Assembly: GCA_963794475.1 (NCBI GenBank) | Contig: CAWCDW010000002.1 | Location: forward strand, 744,001-808,000 | Reading direction: 5' to 3' | Source of the DNA: GAS188 sp963794475 | GTDB taxonomy: Bacteria > Pseudomonadota > Alphaproteobacteria > Rhizobiales > Beijerinckiaceae | DNA length: 64,000 bases | Shown here: piece by piece, positions 1 through 8,776 of the stretch | Layout of the letters: each line of letters begins with the position of its first letter | Position numbering within the stretch: position 1 is the first letter of the stretch | Notes under the pieces: model-generated | Databases searched by the model: none | The model's input: the letters and a program-made list of their open reading frames with translations, nothing else | What the model was told of the DNA's origin: nothing | Program-made: the position numbers and the translations under genes

Positions 1-1046
1 CGGGCCGAATTCTCGACCAGTTTCTCATCCAGGATGACCTCGACGGCGCCAAGGCCGGCGGCGGCGGCAAGCGGGTTTCCGCCGTAACTGGACGAGCTGC
101 CGCTCGGCTCTCCAAACGGTTTGGCGGACATGCGCTCGAACGATGAGGCGACTGCGCTGAGGGGGAAGCCGCCACCCATGCCCTTCCCGATCGTCATGAT
201 GTCGGGTTTGAGATCAAATTGCTCGCAAGCCCACATCGTTCCCGTGCGGCCGAAGCCTGTCAAAATTTCGTCTGAGATGAGCAGCGCGCCGCACTCGTCG
301 GCGATTTCCCGCACGGCGTGAATGAAGTCGTCGGGCGGAATGACGTTGCCTGCGGTGCCCTGCATTGGTTCGACAATGATCGCCGCAACCTCGCCCTGCG
401 TATCGTTTTTGATGACGTTTCGCAGATGTTCCGCACAAGCGAGGCCGCAGGACGGATATTTAAGGTCCCAAGGACAACGGTAGCAATTCGCGTACGGCGA
501 CAGGTGCATTCCGGGCGGGAAGGGTCCCTGGTGATTGCGATAGGCGCCCCCGAGAAGGCCGATCACCCCCGCGGTCTTGCCGTGATAGCCGCCCCAAAAG
601 CCGATGAATTCGAATTTCTTGCTGATCGATTTGGCGAGCCGGAAGGCGGCCTCGACAGCTTCAGCGCCGCCCGAAAAAAGTTGGATATGGGTGATGCCTT
701 CTGGCAGCAGTCCGCTGACCAGGTTGAGAAAACGGACGCGGTTCTCAGTGGTGAAGCTGCCGAACGTGACGCGATCGAGTTGTTCCTTGATACGCTTGAC
801 GTAGTGGGGATGGCAGTGGCCGACACTGCCGACCGCAATGCCCGCGATGAAATCGAGATATTCGTTCCCGTCGACATCGGTAATGGTGCAGCCCAGGGCG
901 TGGTCGACCACGATCTGCGAATAGAGAGCGATCGATTGCAGCCCTGGCGCCATGGCCCCCGCCTCGCGCTCGAAGATCGCGTTGGATCTGGGGCCGGGCA
1001 CGGCGCGGCGTTGAGATGCGCTCTTCCCGGAACGAAGGTCGTTCAC
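1..1046 (-). CDS. Class III PLP aminotransferase, C-terminus beyond window
   Basis: The protein is a fold-type I, class III aminotransferase (the family of GABA, ornithine and acetylornithine transaminases). Visible signatures are SGGAEAVEAAFRLA in the N-terminal half, the cofactor-binding DEILTGFGRTG stretch, and TIGKGMGGGFPLSA holding the PLP lysine. The GTG start at 1046 lies 3 nt after the in-frame stop of the preceding ATP-grasp gene, so the two are translationally close. About 348 codons are present and the 3' end runs off the left edge. It is the last visible gene of the inositol-phosphate-synthase group. Substrate is unknown: an amino-cyclitol, or a hopanoid side chain as with HpnO (also class III), are both conceivable. 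Confidence 0.85.
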   Translation of the reverse strand, partial: MNDLRSGKSASQRRAVPGPRSNAIFEREAGAMAPGLQSIALYSQIVVDHALGCTITDVDGNEYLDFIAGIAVGSVGHCHPHYVKRIKEQLDRVTFGSFTTENRVRFLNLVSGLLPEGITHIQLFSGGAEAVEAAFRLAKSISKKFEFIGFWGGYHGKTAGVIGLLGGAYRNHQGPFPPGMHLSPYANCYRCPWDLKYPSCGLACAEHLRNVIKNDTQGEVAAIIVEPMQGTAGNVIPPDDFIHAVREIADECGALLISDEILTGFGRTGTMWACEQFDLKPDIMTIGKGMGGGFPLSAVASSFERMSAKPFGEPSGSSSSYGGNPLAAAAGLGAVEVILDEKLVENSA

Positions 1047-1049
1047 GAA

Positions 1050-1904
1050 TCAGTTCCCTGTTGCGGCGACTATGCGCAGGCGTCGCCGGAAGCACTTGGC
1101 CAAGTGGTCCGCGATCGCCTGCGCAGCCCGATCACGGTACAATGCGTAGCTCGGCCACGCATTGAGGTCGATGATCATCGGCTCGCCGTTGGCCTGGATA
1201 ATAGCGTCGCCTCCGAATATCTCGAGTCCCAGCGCGGCCGCCGCATCGAACACAACCTCGCGCAGACGAGCCGCTTCGAAGGAATGACCCAACATTCCTT
1301 TGTCGCGATGATAGAACCATTGGAACCAATTGTCGTCCATAGCCGCCGAGCCTTTTCCAACGCCGTAGAATTTGATGAGGTCGCCAGCCACATGCTTCTG
1401 GGCAACAACAAACGGAATGCCGCGGCCGGCGAATCGGCGCAACGCCCCGCGCCATCCGGCCTCCGATGCTGCGTAGAGGACATCATCGGGCTGCGTCGCA
1501 TGGAAATCGTAGCGCTTGACCCATGCGCAGTCGGCTGGCCGCGGCCTGTTCGCATCGGTGGCGACGATCCAGCTGACGGGTGCGGGCACGTGGTGCTGCG
1601 CGAACAGCTCGACCATGCGATGGCGGTAGGTATTACGAATGGCGGTTGGCGAGTTAACGACCATCGAGCCCGCCTTCTCCATCGTTGCCAGGCGATCGAG
1701 GATTGCCCCGCGCTCGCACATCACAAAAAGGTTGCTGCGAGGTGCTGATTCGAACAGGGCGTCGGCGGTGACCAGTTCGACGCCGAAACCGCGCTCCGCC
1801 AAAGCCGCGCCGACACTTTTCAGGATCGCGGCGTCGTCATCGATACGCCCAGGCGAGTGTGCCACCTCACGGAAGACGCCAAAGCAGATCTTGGCCGCAC
1901 TCAT
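1050..1904 (-). CDS. ATP-grasp family ligase or kinase
   Basis: The 284-residue protein has an ATP-grasp layout. The segment near residues 165-185 (HVAGDLIKFYGVG) and the C-terminal LGLEIFGGDAII followed by MIIDLNAWPSY look like the nucleotide- and Mg-binding parts, the Asp and Asn of IDLN being the expected metal ligands. ATP-grasp enzymes join carboxylates to amines, but inositol-phosphate 5/6-kinases share the fold and have a comparable KFYGVG/IDLN arrangement. The ATG at 1904 overlaps the upstream stop (ATGA). Its position between a nucleotidyltransferase and an aminotransferase, downstream of myo-inositol-phosphate synthase, makes either a conjugating ligase or a cyclitol kinase possible. 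Substrate is unassigned. Confidence 0.75.
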   Translation of the reverse strand: MSAAKICFGVFREVAHSPGRIDDDAAILKSVGAALAERGFGVELVTADALFESAPRSNLFVMCERGAILDRLATMEKAGSMVVNSPTAIRNTYRHRMVELFAQHHVPAPVSWIVATDANRPRPADCAWVKRYDFHATQPDDVLYAASEAGWRGALRRFAGRGIPFVVAQKHVAGDLIKFYGVGKGSAAMDDNWFQWFYHRDKGMLGHSFEAARLREVVFDAAAALGLEIFGGDAIIQANGEPMIIDLNAWPSYALYRDRAAQAIADHLAKCFRRRLRIVAATGN

Positions 1905-2632
1905 TCGCCCGCATTCTCACGCTGACGACGGAATTCCGCCAATTCGGCTGCCTGGACATCGCGCGCGCGGTCGATGTCGAATACGACAGGCAGCACGACG
2001 CCGTAAACCTGCCGATGCTCCTCGACCAGCCATTTGAGATAATCGCGGAGCCTCGGAAATGCGACCGTGGGCCCTGCAGGTCTCGGTGCCGGCAGCCAAT
2101 AGAGTCCGGCCGTCACATGGCTACCCACCTCGCCACCGAGCGCCCGAATGCGGCCGTCTGCGACGTTCAGTGTCGCCCACAGCGGATTTTCGTCGTCGAC
2201 ATAAGCGGTCAGGCCGAGCACCACCGCATCTTTGGCAAAGCCAGCCGCCGACTTCACAAACAAGCGAAAGTCATCGACCGGCATGATCGCGTCGATGGTC
2301 GTGATCACCATTGGCGCATGGGTCAGCCGGGCGGCGACGAATTGGAAGCTTGCATACGACGACGGAGTGGTGCGAACGATGACGTCGAGATCAAAATCCC
2401 GACCATAGTCGTCGAGCCATCGCCGGCAATCGTCGCTCGCGTCGTTGAGGATGATAGTAAGCTGGCTAATGCCAGCTGCGCGAAAGCGATCGAGCGCGTA
2501 TTCGATCAGGGGCCGTCCGCCGACTGGCGTCATTGGCTTGCTGACACGATATCCATCGGCCCGCAAGCGAGTCCCACCACCGGCGGCAATGATGCCTCCG
2601 TGCGGGATGGGGTATTCTGATGCGCCGGTCAT
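1901..2632 (-). CDS. MobA/RfbA-like nucleotidyltransferase
   Basis: The 243-residue protein belongs to the NTP-transferase superfamily (GT-A fold). IIAAGGGTRL near residues 14-23 is the nucleotide-binding loop, SKPMTPVGGRPLIEYAL follows with the conserved Lys-Pro, and TTIDAIMP near residue 110 carries the expected metal-binding Asp. Such enzymes activate a sugar or alcohol phosphate as its NDP derivative; CTP:inositol-1-phosphate cytidylyltransferases are in this group. It overlaps both neighbours by ATGA junctions. Next to a myo-inositol-phosphate synthase, CDP-inositol or a CDP-cyclitol is a reasonable guess, not a demonstrated product. Confidence 0.8.
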   Translation of the reverse strand: MTGASEYPIPHGGIIAAGGGTRLRADGYRVSKPMTPVGGRPLIEYALDRFRAAGISQLTIILNDASDDCRRWLDDYGRDFDLDVIVRTTPSSYASFQFVAARLTHAPMVITTIDAIMPVDDFRLFVKSAAGFAKDAVVLGLTAYVDDENPLWATLNVADGRIRALGGEVGSHVTAGLYWLPAPRPAGPTVAFPRLRDYLKWLVEEHRQVYGVVLPVVFDIDRARDVQAAELAEFRRQRENAGE

Positions 2633-3366
2633 TTCAGGATATTGAGTAGATCAGGCAACTCGGTCACCGTGGCAAGAACGGACTGTTTCGCGGCCGTGTG
2701 AGCTTCAGCGGCTTGGACGCTCTCGGGCGCGACCCAAACGAAGCCCATGCCTGCGCGCCGAGCGCCCTCGCAGTCGCGGCGCAATGAATCACCGATGAAC
2801 ACGGTTGTCTTAGGCGCCGCGTGGACCATCTCGAGAGCGGCCCAGAAAATCGCGGGCTCGGGCTTCTTGACGCCGACGCAGTGACTATCCGCCATGACCG
2901 CGAACAAAGGAGCGAGTCCCGAACTCTGGCATACCGCTTCGAGATTGCCATAAAAATTCGAGACGACGCCGAGCCGGAACCGTTCGCTTAACGCCTGCAG
3001 GACAGGCTGGTTGCGCGCGAACACAGCAGACATTTCGGATAGGAAACGCGACGCCACGCGCCGACCGCGATCGCCATCGGCCCGATCCTTGACGTTTCCG
3101 ACCGCCTCAGCTCCGGCGCAGCGGCGTGCCAATTCGGCGTCGAGATTCGCTGCCAGCGCATGGACCGTCTCGGGCAGGCCGGTTGTAGGCGGCAATCGCC
3201 CTACGAGCGCGTCGTCGGCGGCGAAGAATGCCGACGCAAATGCGTCAGCGGCCATGTGCAATCCTTGAGAATGATAAAGGGCGTGGAAACGCTCTTTCCA
3301 CGCCACTCCATCGGCGTCGAGCGTGCCGCCAAAATCGAAGAGCAGCGTGTCGATCTCCGTCATCAT
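2629..3366 (-). CDS. HAD superfamily hydrolase with atypical motif I
   Basis: The 245-residue protein has a HAD core: motif I FDFGGTLD at residues 10-17, motif II VVSNFYGN near 135, motif III lysines in VGVKKPEP near 165, and motif IV FIGDSLRRDCEGA near 190. The second motif I residue, normally Asp in phosphatases (DxDxT), is Gly here. A phosphate monoester or a related leaving group is the likely substrate, for example an inositol phosphate given the gene just upstream. Two adjacent ATG codons open the frame and I took the first. It begins 62 nt after the ino1 stop and overlaps the nucleotidyltransferase gene. Confidence 0.8.
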   Translation of the reverse strand: MMTEIDTLLFDFGGTLDADGVAWKERFHALYHSQGLHMAADAFASAFFAADDALVGRLPPTTGLPETVHALAANLDAELARRCAGAEAVGNVKDRADGDRGRRVASRFLSEMSAVFARNQPVLQALSERFRLGVVSNFYGNLEAVCQSSGLAPLFAVMADSHCVGVKKPEPAIFWAALEMVHAAPKTTVFIGDSLRRDCEGARRAGMGFVWVAPESVQAAEAHTAAKQSVLATVTELPDLLNILK

Positions 3367-3428
3367 CCGTTATGCGCCCATTTCGCCAACCGGCTGCGAA
3401 AGCGAATGCCGCTTACGCTGCGAACTCA

Positions 3429-4580
3429 CTATGAACGACCGGGACGGAGCGCAACTTTTGCGTTGTGCGGCGCCTCCTTTGGAAGATCGAAAGGATCGCC
3501 GTCGATGAAAGCGTTGCAGGCGTCGCGCGCGACGCTGTCGCGGAACTGACGCGGCGGGCTCTTCATATAATACGCCGAGGGCGCTTCCAACGGGCCCGCC
3601 AGACCCCGCTCCAACCCCAGCTTGGCGCAGCGGATTGCATCGACGACGACACCCGCGCTGTTCGACAAATCCTCCACCGACATCCGCAATTCGATTTCCA
3701 ACGGCGCATCGCCGAACCCACGCCCCTCCATGCGAATGAAGCAGACCTTGTTGTCCTTTTGCCATGGAATGTAGTCGGACGGTCCAATGTGGATGTCCCC
3801 CGCGTCGAGCCGCTCGTCCAACTGAGATTGGACGGATTCGGTCTTCGATATTTTCTTGGACTTCAAGCGGCTCCGCTCGAGCATATTGAGAAAATCGGTG
3901 TTTCCAGCGGTATTGAGTTGGTAAGTTCGATTGAGACCGACGCCCCGGTCGGCGAACAGCCGCGCCAGCGCCCGATGGACGATCGTCGCACCGACTTGGC
4001 TCTTGATGTCGTCGCCGATGATCGGAATGCCCGCGTCTCGAAACTTCTGCGCCCAGTCCGGGTCTGACGCAAGGAAGACGGGAACGCAATTGATCATACC
4101 GACGCCGGAATTCAGACAAGCCTGGGCGTAGTGCTTTACCGCCTGATCCGAACCCACAGGCAGGTAACATACCAGAATTTCGGCGCCTGACGCGCCCAGC
4201 GCAGCGGCGATATCGGTCGGCTCGAGATCGGCGGAACGGAAGGCGGCATCGTCGGGATAATCCGCCATGTGCGGGGCCACTCCGTCGAGTACAGGCCCGG
4301 CCTGAACGACGACGTTGGACACGGGCAGTGAGCTTTGGAAGACGCGAGTGCAGTTCGGCTTGGCGAAAATCGCCTCCTCCAACGGACGACCGACCTTACG
4401 CCTATCGATGTCGAAAGCGGCGACAAACTCGACATCGCTGCACCGGTAGCCGCCGATGGTCTGGCGCATGACGCCTTCGAGCGTAGCGTTCTGGCGATTA
4501 CGGTAGTATTCGACGCCCTGCACCAGCGCGCTCGCGCAATTGCCGACACCGGCGATGGCTACCTTGATGTTCTTTCGCAT
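3429..4580 (-). CDS. ino1: myo-Inositol-3-phosphate synthase
   Basis: The enzyme converts glucose 6-phosphate to 1L-myo-inositol 1(3)-phosphate with bound NAD. The 383-residue size fits the shorter archaeal/actinobacterial type. Residues 6-14 (VAIAGVGNC) form the Rossmann glycine loop, and LNTAGNTDFLNM near residue 222 is the signature segment of the family. GDDIKSQVGATIVH near 190 is also characteristic. The ATG at 4580 has AAGGAA about 10 nt upstream. It is first in a same-strand set with HAD, nucleotidyltransferase, ATP-grasp and aminotransferase genes, and begins 136 bp after the shc stop, so it could be read through from the hopanoid operon or have its own promoter in that gap. Inositol synthesis is uncommon in alphaproteobacteria. 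Confidence 0.92.
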   Translation of the reverse strand: MRKNIKVAIAGVGNCASALVQGVEYYRNRQNATLEGVMRQTIGGYRCSDVEFVAAFDIDRRKVGRPLEEAIFAKPNCTRVFQSSLPVSNVVVQAGPVLDGVAPHMADYPDDAAFRSADLEPTDIAAALGASGAEILVCYLPVGSDQAVKHYAQACLNSGVGMINCVPVFLASDPDWAQKFRDAGIPIIGDDIKSQVGATIVHRALARLFADRGVGLNRTYQLNTAGNTDFLNMLERSRLKSKKISKTESVQSQLDERLDAGDIHIGPSDYIPWQKDNKVCFIRMEGRGFGDAPLEIELRMSVEDLSNSAGVVVDAIRCAKLGLERGLAGPLEAPSAYYMKSPPRQFRDSVARDACNAFIDGDPFDLPKEAPHNAKVALRPGRS

Positions 4581-4716
4581 GCGGATCGAGATTCCTTAAA
4601 GACATGGAGTGATTGGAATACAGAAGCTAGGGGAACCTGCCGCTAAAATTATATTATTGCGCCTCAACGGCAAGGGCCCGAGTCACCAACCGGCTGGAGT
4701 GCGGTTTATGGAGCTT

Positions 4717-6675
4717 TCACATGCCGAAGAGCGCGGCGCGGCTGTTGCCGCGCTTCAGATTGCGAAAGCGGGCGAGGGCCCAGAGCGGAAAAAACTTTGA
4801 ATACCCATGATAGCGTAGGTAGAATACGCGGGGAAATCCTGTCGCGGTGTGGAACGGCTCATTCCAAAAGCCCTCTTCGCTCTGCGTTGCCGCGAGATGA
4901 GCCACGCCGTGGGCGACTGCCGGATGATCGGCCTCACCCGCCGCCATAAGCCCGAGCAGCGCCCAAGAGGTCTGCGATGCGGTGCTGGGCGACGACTGGA
5001 ACCCTCTATGGTCCAGCGTGTAGCTGTCGGCGCTCTCGCCCCAGCCGCCGTCGGAATTCTGGATGCGCAGCAGCCAAGCAACGGCTCTGCGCACCGGCTC
5101 CGACCGCACATCCTCGCCGACCGCGGCCAACGCGCAAAGCGCGGACCAGGTTCCGTAAATGTAGTTCATGCCCCATCGCCCAAACCAACTTCCGTCTTCT
5201 TCCTGGTCCGACAGGAGAGCATCAATTCCTCGCGCCAAAGCGGCGCTGGTCTCGCGCGTCTCCCCCAACTGCGCCAGCATGGAAACGCAGCGAGCCGTAA
5301 CATCCGACGTTGGGGGATCGAGGAGTGCCCCGTGATCGGCGAATGGGATGTTGTTTAGGTAGTGATGGGTATTGTCCGCGTCGAAGGCCGCCCAACCGCC
5401 GCCGCAACTCTGCAGCCCCTTTACCCACACTCGCGCGCGTTCAATGGCCGCATAGGCGCGAGAGCCCGAAGCAAAGCGTTCCGCCCTATCCATCGCCATC
5501 ACTACCACAGCGGTGTCGTCGAGATCGGGATAGTGCGCGTTGGCGTATTGGAAAGCCCAACCGCCCGGCGGCACGTGCGGACGCTGCACGGCCCAATCGC
5601 CCTTGACGTCGAGCACCTGCAAGGGCCTTAGCCATGCGAGACCGGCGCGTGCTCGGGCCAAGCTTTGCGTGTCTCCCGCCTCCAGCAACGCATGCGCCGA
5701 AAGCGCGGTGTCCCAGACGGGCGACACGCAGGGCTGGCAATAAGCCTCATCCGTTTTGACGAGGAGCAGGCGTTCGATCGCCTGTCGGGCCGCAACAAGA
5801 TGTGGATGCTCAGGCGCATAGCCCAACGCGTCAAACATCAAGACGGCGTTGACCATCGCCGGATAAATGGCGCCGAGGCCGTCGGTTTCGTTGAGACGCT
5901 CGGTAACAAAGGCAACGGCCGCTTCGATAGCGCGGCGGCGCCCAACTGTCGGAAAGCAAGGCTCGGCCAGTTTGAGAAGCTTGTCGACCGCGCCGAAGAA
6001 CTTGACCCAACCCCCAGTCTGGTGCGCGCCTTTCGGCCAGTCGCGCACCTCGTCTGGGGGCGCGACGAATAACTCGTCGATGCGCACGCCACGCGGATTT
6101 CGAGCCTGCGGTTTGAGTGCCTGCAGGACGAGCAACGGCACGAGCACGGTACGCGCCCAATAAGAGATCTTGGTTATGTGGAAGGGAAACCACCTCGGCA
6201 ACAGCATGATCTCGACGGGCATTGTCGGGACACCCCGCCATGGAATGGCTCCGTAGAGCGCCAGCAAGAACCGGGTGAAGACATTGGATTTCGCGGCGCC
6301 CCCATGCGCGAGCATTGCGACGCGCGCGGAGTGCATATGGGGCGCTTGCGGATTGTCCCCAATCATCTTGAGCGCGAAATAGGCCTTGACGCTCGCGCTC
6401 ATATCGAAATCGCCGCCATGGAACAGAGGCCAGCCGCCATGCGTGCCCTGGATGCGGCGCAAATAAGCTCCAATCAGCCGTTCCAACTCCAGATCAGGGT
6501 TCTCGCCCCGAAAATGGCGCATCAGCACGTATTCCGCCGGAATGGTCGCGTCGGCTTCGAGCTCGAAGCACCAATGCCCGTCCGACTTCTGATGCGCCGC
6601 GAGGGCTTCGGCCGCAGCCGAAATGTGGCGTTCGAGAGCGTCGAGTGCCGGCGCATGGTCCGCGGAAATGCTCAT
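4717..6675 (-). CDS. shc: Squalene-hopene cyclase
   Basis: The enzyme cyclises squalene to hopene/hopanol on the cytoplasmic membrane. The product of 652 residues matches the usual family length. The catalytic-acid motif DLDD lies near residues 384-387, and several QW-type repeats are visible (for example around NSDGGWGES and QSEEGFWNE near the C-terminus). A longer in-frame opening from 6801 exists, but the ATG at 6675 overlaps the hpnE stop as ATGA and gives the family's typical N-terminus. It is last in the hopanoid operon. Also called hpnF. Confidence 0.96.
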   Translation of the reverse strand: MSISADHAPALDALERHISAAAEALAAHQKSDGHWCFELEADATIPAEYVLMRHFRGENPDLELERLIGAYLRRIQGTHGGWPLFHGGDFDMSASVKAYFALKMIGDNPQAPHMHSARVAMLAHGGAAKSNVFTRFLLALYGAIPWRGVPTMPVEIMLLPRWFPFHITKISYWARTVLVPLLVLQALKPQARNPRGVRIDELFVAPPDEVRDWPKGAHQTGGWVKFFGAVDKLLKLAEPCFPTVGRRRAIEAAVAFVTERLNETDGLGAIYPAMVNAVLMFDALGYAPEHPHLVAARQAIERLLLVKTDEAYCQPCVSPVWDTALSAHALLEAGDTQSLARARAGLAWLRPLQVLDVKGDWAVQRPHVPPGGWAFQYANAHYPDLDDTAVVVMAMDRAERFASGSRAYAAIERARVWVKGLQSCGGGWAAFDADNTHHYLNNIPFADHGALLDPPTSDVTARCVSMLAQLGETRETSAALARGIDALLSDQEEDGSWFGRWGMNYIYGTWSALCALAAVGEDVRSEPVRRAVAWLLRIQNSDGGWGESADSYTLDHRGFQSSPSTASQTSWALLGLMAAGEADHPAVAHGVAHLAATQSEEGFWNEPFHTATGFPRVFYLRYHGYSKFFPLWALARFRNLKRGNSRAALFGM

Positions 6676-7964
6676 CGTGAGCCACTTGTTGCGGTGCGAA
6701 ATTGCGGCATTTCGGAAGATGTTTCCATGATGAGCGACGCGGCAAGGTAACCGGAGCGCACTGCCCCCTCGATCGTGGCGGGCAACCCGGTTTGGGTCCA
6801 ATCGCCAGCGAGCACGACATTGTTCCAGCGCGTCCGGGCGGAGGGCCGTTTTGAATCCTGTGTGGGTGTCGCGGCGAATGTCGCCCGCTTTTCCTTAACG
6901 ATCTGCCAGAGGGGCAATTGCGGCGGAAGCTTGGTCAGAGCGGCCACCTCCCGCCATATCTCGGAGGCGAGCTCCTCTCTCGGACGTTCGAGCAGTCGGT
7001 CGGCGCAGCTGATCGTGACGGATAGGCGGTCCGGATAGGCAAACAGCCATTCGGTGAGCCCGTTGACGGCCCCGATGATCATGGGCTGGGTCGGTGGTGG
7101 CGTCGTCCGAAAATGAGCGTTCACGATGGCCCTGAAAGCGTCGGGTGCATCGAGGCCGGGAAGCAGCTCCTGAGCCACCCACGGTGGTACGGCGAGGACC
7201 AGTATGTCATCACGCGCGAATTTCATCCGTCTGGTCCCGAAGTCGAGCTCCGCGGCGCGTCCTCTCTCAAAGCCGATCCGACGCAGCCGCGCGCCGAAGC
7301 GGACCGCCACGTTCCGCGCCGCGAGGAATGCGAGCGCGGGGTCGACATAGCTCTTGGAAAGCCCCCGTGATGCGATGAGTGGGCGACAGGCCTCTCCCCC
7401 CGCGCCTAGTGTCTCGCGCAGGATCGCTGCCGCAAGGGTCGCGGATCCTTCCCTCGGATCGGTATTCAACCCCGCTAACAGTATCGGACGCCAGAGCCTT
7501 TCATAGAGTGTCCCAGCGCAGGACATGAGTTCGCCGACCGAGGCCGATGCCGGCGCTCTGAGCATGCCGAGCGGTGACAGATATTCCCAAGGAGCTGTCT
7601 GGGGCACGCGCCGCGTCGACGCGAAGAGCCACCAAGGCACGCGTCCCGCATTGGGCCGCAGCCGCCACCGTTCACCACTGGCCAGGTCCGCGAAATCGAA
7701 CGCGGCTGCATCAGGCCCCTGCAAGCTCGCAAGCGCACCGATCCTGCCGAGATAGTCAAGCGCAGTACGGTTCCCCGAGAGCAGGAGGTGGTTGCCATTG
7801 TCAATGACAAGATCCAATGCTTGGTCGTGGTAGGAACGGCAGCGTCCGCCGGCCGCACGGGCCGCTTCGTATATGACGACCCCATGACCTCCCTCGATAA
7901 GGCGCACCGCGGCGCTCAGGCCGGCAATACCAGCCCCAACAATATGCGCCGTCGGGCTGCTCAT
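6672..7964 (-). CDS. hpnE: Hydroxysqualene dehydroxylase HpnE
   Basis: A FAD-dependent amine-oxidase-fold protein that reduces hydroxysqualene to squalene in the HpnCDE route. The N-terminus holds the dinucleotide-binding VGAGIAGLSAAVRL segment and an Arg-rich AAGGRCRS motif near residue 38; VVLAGDWTQTGLP near residue 400 is the C-terminal FAD-contact motif. The ATG at 7964 overlaps the hpnD stop (ATGA), giving 430 residues. The upstream in-frame codon at 7979 is less likely because it lies inside hpnD. It is translationally coupled to hpnD and shc. Confidence 0.92.
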   Translation of the reverse strand: MSSPTAHIVGAGIAGLSAAVRLIEGGHGVVIYEAARAAGGRCRSYHDQALDLVIDNGNHLLLSGNRTALDYLGRIGALASLQGPDAAAFDFADLASGERWRLRPNAGRVPWWLFASTRRVPQTAPWEYLSPLGMLRAPASASVGELMSCAGTLYERLWRPILLAGLNTDPREGSATLAAAILRETLGAGGEACRPLIASRGLSKSYVDPALAFLAARNVAVRFGARLRRIGFERGRAAELDFGTRRMKFARDDILVLAVPPWVAQELLPGLDAPDAFRAIVNAHFRTTPPPTQPMIIGAVNGLTEWLFAYPDRLSVTISCADRLLERPREELASEIWREVAALTKLPPQLPLWQIVKEKRATFAATPTQDSKRPSARTRWNNVVLAGDWTQTGLPATIEGAVRSGYLAASLIMETSSEMPQFRTATSGSR

Positions 7965-8776
7965 ATGATTCCATACCAAAAAAAGGCGGCGAGTATTTGC
8001 AGTCTGCTCACGTGCGCCCGCCTGCGTGGAGGCTTGAAGCCTGCTGCGACCATTTCGTCCAGGATCGAGCCATAGGCCGCCGCCATGAGACGCGGTGCTC
8101 GCACGACGGCGCGTGGCGCGGCGCCCATGATGCGACCTGCCTCGTCGAAATGCTGACGCGCGCGTGCCGCCACCTCCATGCAGGCACCCGCAACCTTCGG
8201 GTCTTTCACGGCTGCTATGGGGTCTTGGGTCACCACCTCTGCCGCGGACAACGCCTCTCGTGGAAGGTAAAGTCGGCCGACGGCCGCGTCTTCGTCGACA
8301 TCGCGTAAGATGTTTGTCAGCTGAAGGGCGCGTCCGAGATGGTAGGCCAGTGCTTCGCCGGGCTCAGCATCAAGGCCGAAGATCGGAACCGACAATCTGC
8401 CGACCGAGCTCGCCACCCGATTACAATAGAGGTCGAGCGTCGCCCAATCGGGCGCGCGGATGTTGCCCGCCGCATCCATTTCCATGCCGTCGATGACGGC
8501 TTCGAAATGTTCACGCTTGAGGTCGAAGCGTCGCACTGCTTGCTCAAGGTTGCTAAGATATGGTGGAGCGGTTCCGCCGAAAAGCGCAGCAATGTCCGCC
8601 CGCCACCGTTCAAGTTCCGCCATGCGCTCAGCCGAGGGACTAACCGCGTCTGCGATATCGTCGACCGCTCGGCAGAAGCCGTAGACGGAATACATCGCCA
8701 AGCGCTTGTCCTTCGGCAGAATGCGCATCGCGGTGTAGAAGCTGCTGCCAACCGCGGGAGCCGTGGACTGCGTCAT
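7961..8776 (-). CDS. hpnD: Presqualene diphosphate synthase HpnD
   Basis: A trans-isoprenyl diphosphate synthase of the squalene/phytoene synthase family, 271 residues, condensing two farnesyl diphosphates to presqualene diphosphate. The two Mg-binding Asp-rich motifs are visible as DDIAD near residue 41 and DVDED near residue 160, followed by the family segment GRLYLPREAL. The ATG at 8776 overlaps the stop of hpnC. Paired HpnC/HpnD paralogues replace eukaryotic-type squalene synthase in most hopanoid-making proteobacteria. Confidence 0.93.
   Translation of the reverse strand: MTQSTAPAVGSSFYTAMRILPKDKRLAMYSVYGFCRAVDDIADAVSPSAERMAELERWRADIAALFGGTAPPYLSNLEQAVRRFDLKREHFEAVIDGMEMDAAGNIRAPDWATLDLYCNRVASSVGRLSVPIFGLDAEPGEALAYHLGRALQLTNILRDVDEDAAVGRLYLPREALSAAEVVTQDPIAAVKDPKVAGACMEVAARARQHFDEAGRIMGAAPRAVVRAPRLMAAAYGSILDEMVAAGFKPPRRRAHVSRLQILAAFFWYGII

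Noticed and set aside
1..1046. Calling the aminotransferase HpnO
   Set aside because: HpnO is also class III, but nothing visible distinguishes it from other members, and it is grouped with ino1 rather than directly with hpn genes. It is left without a symbol.
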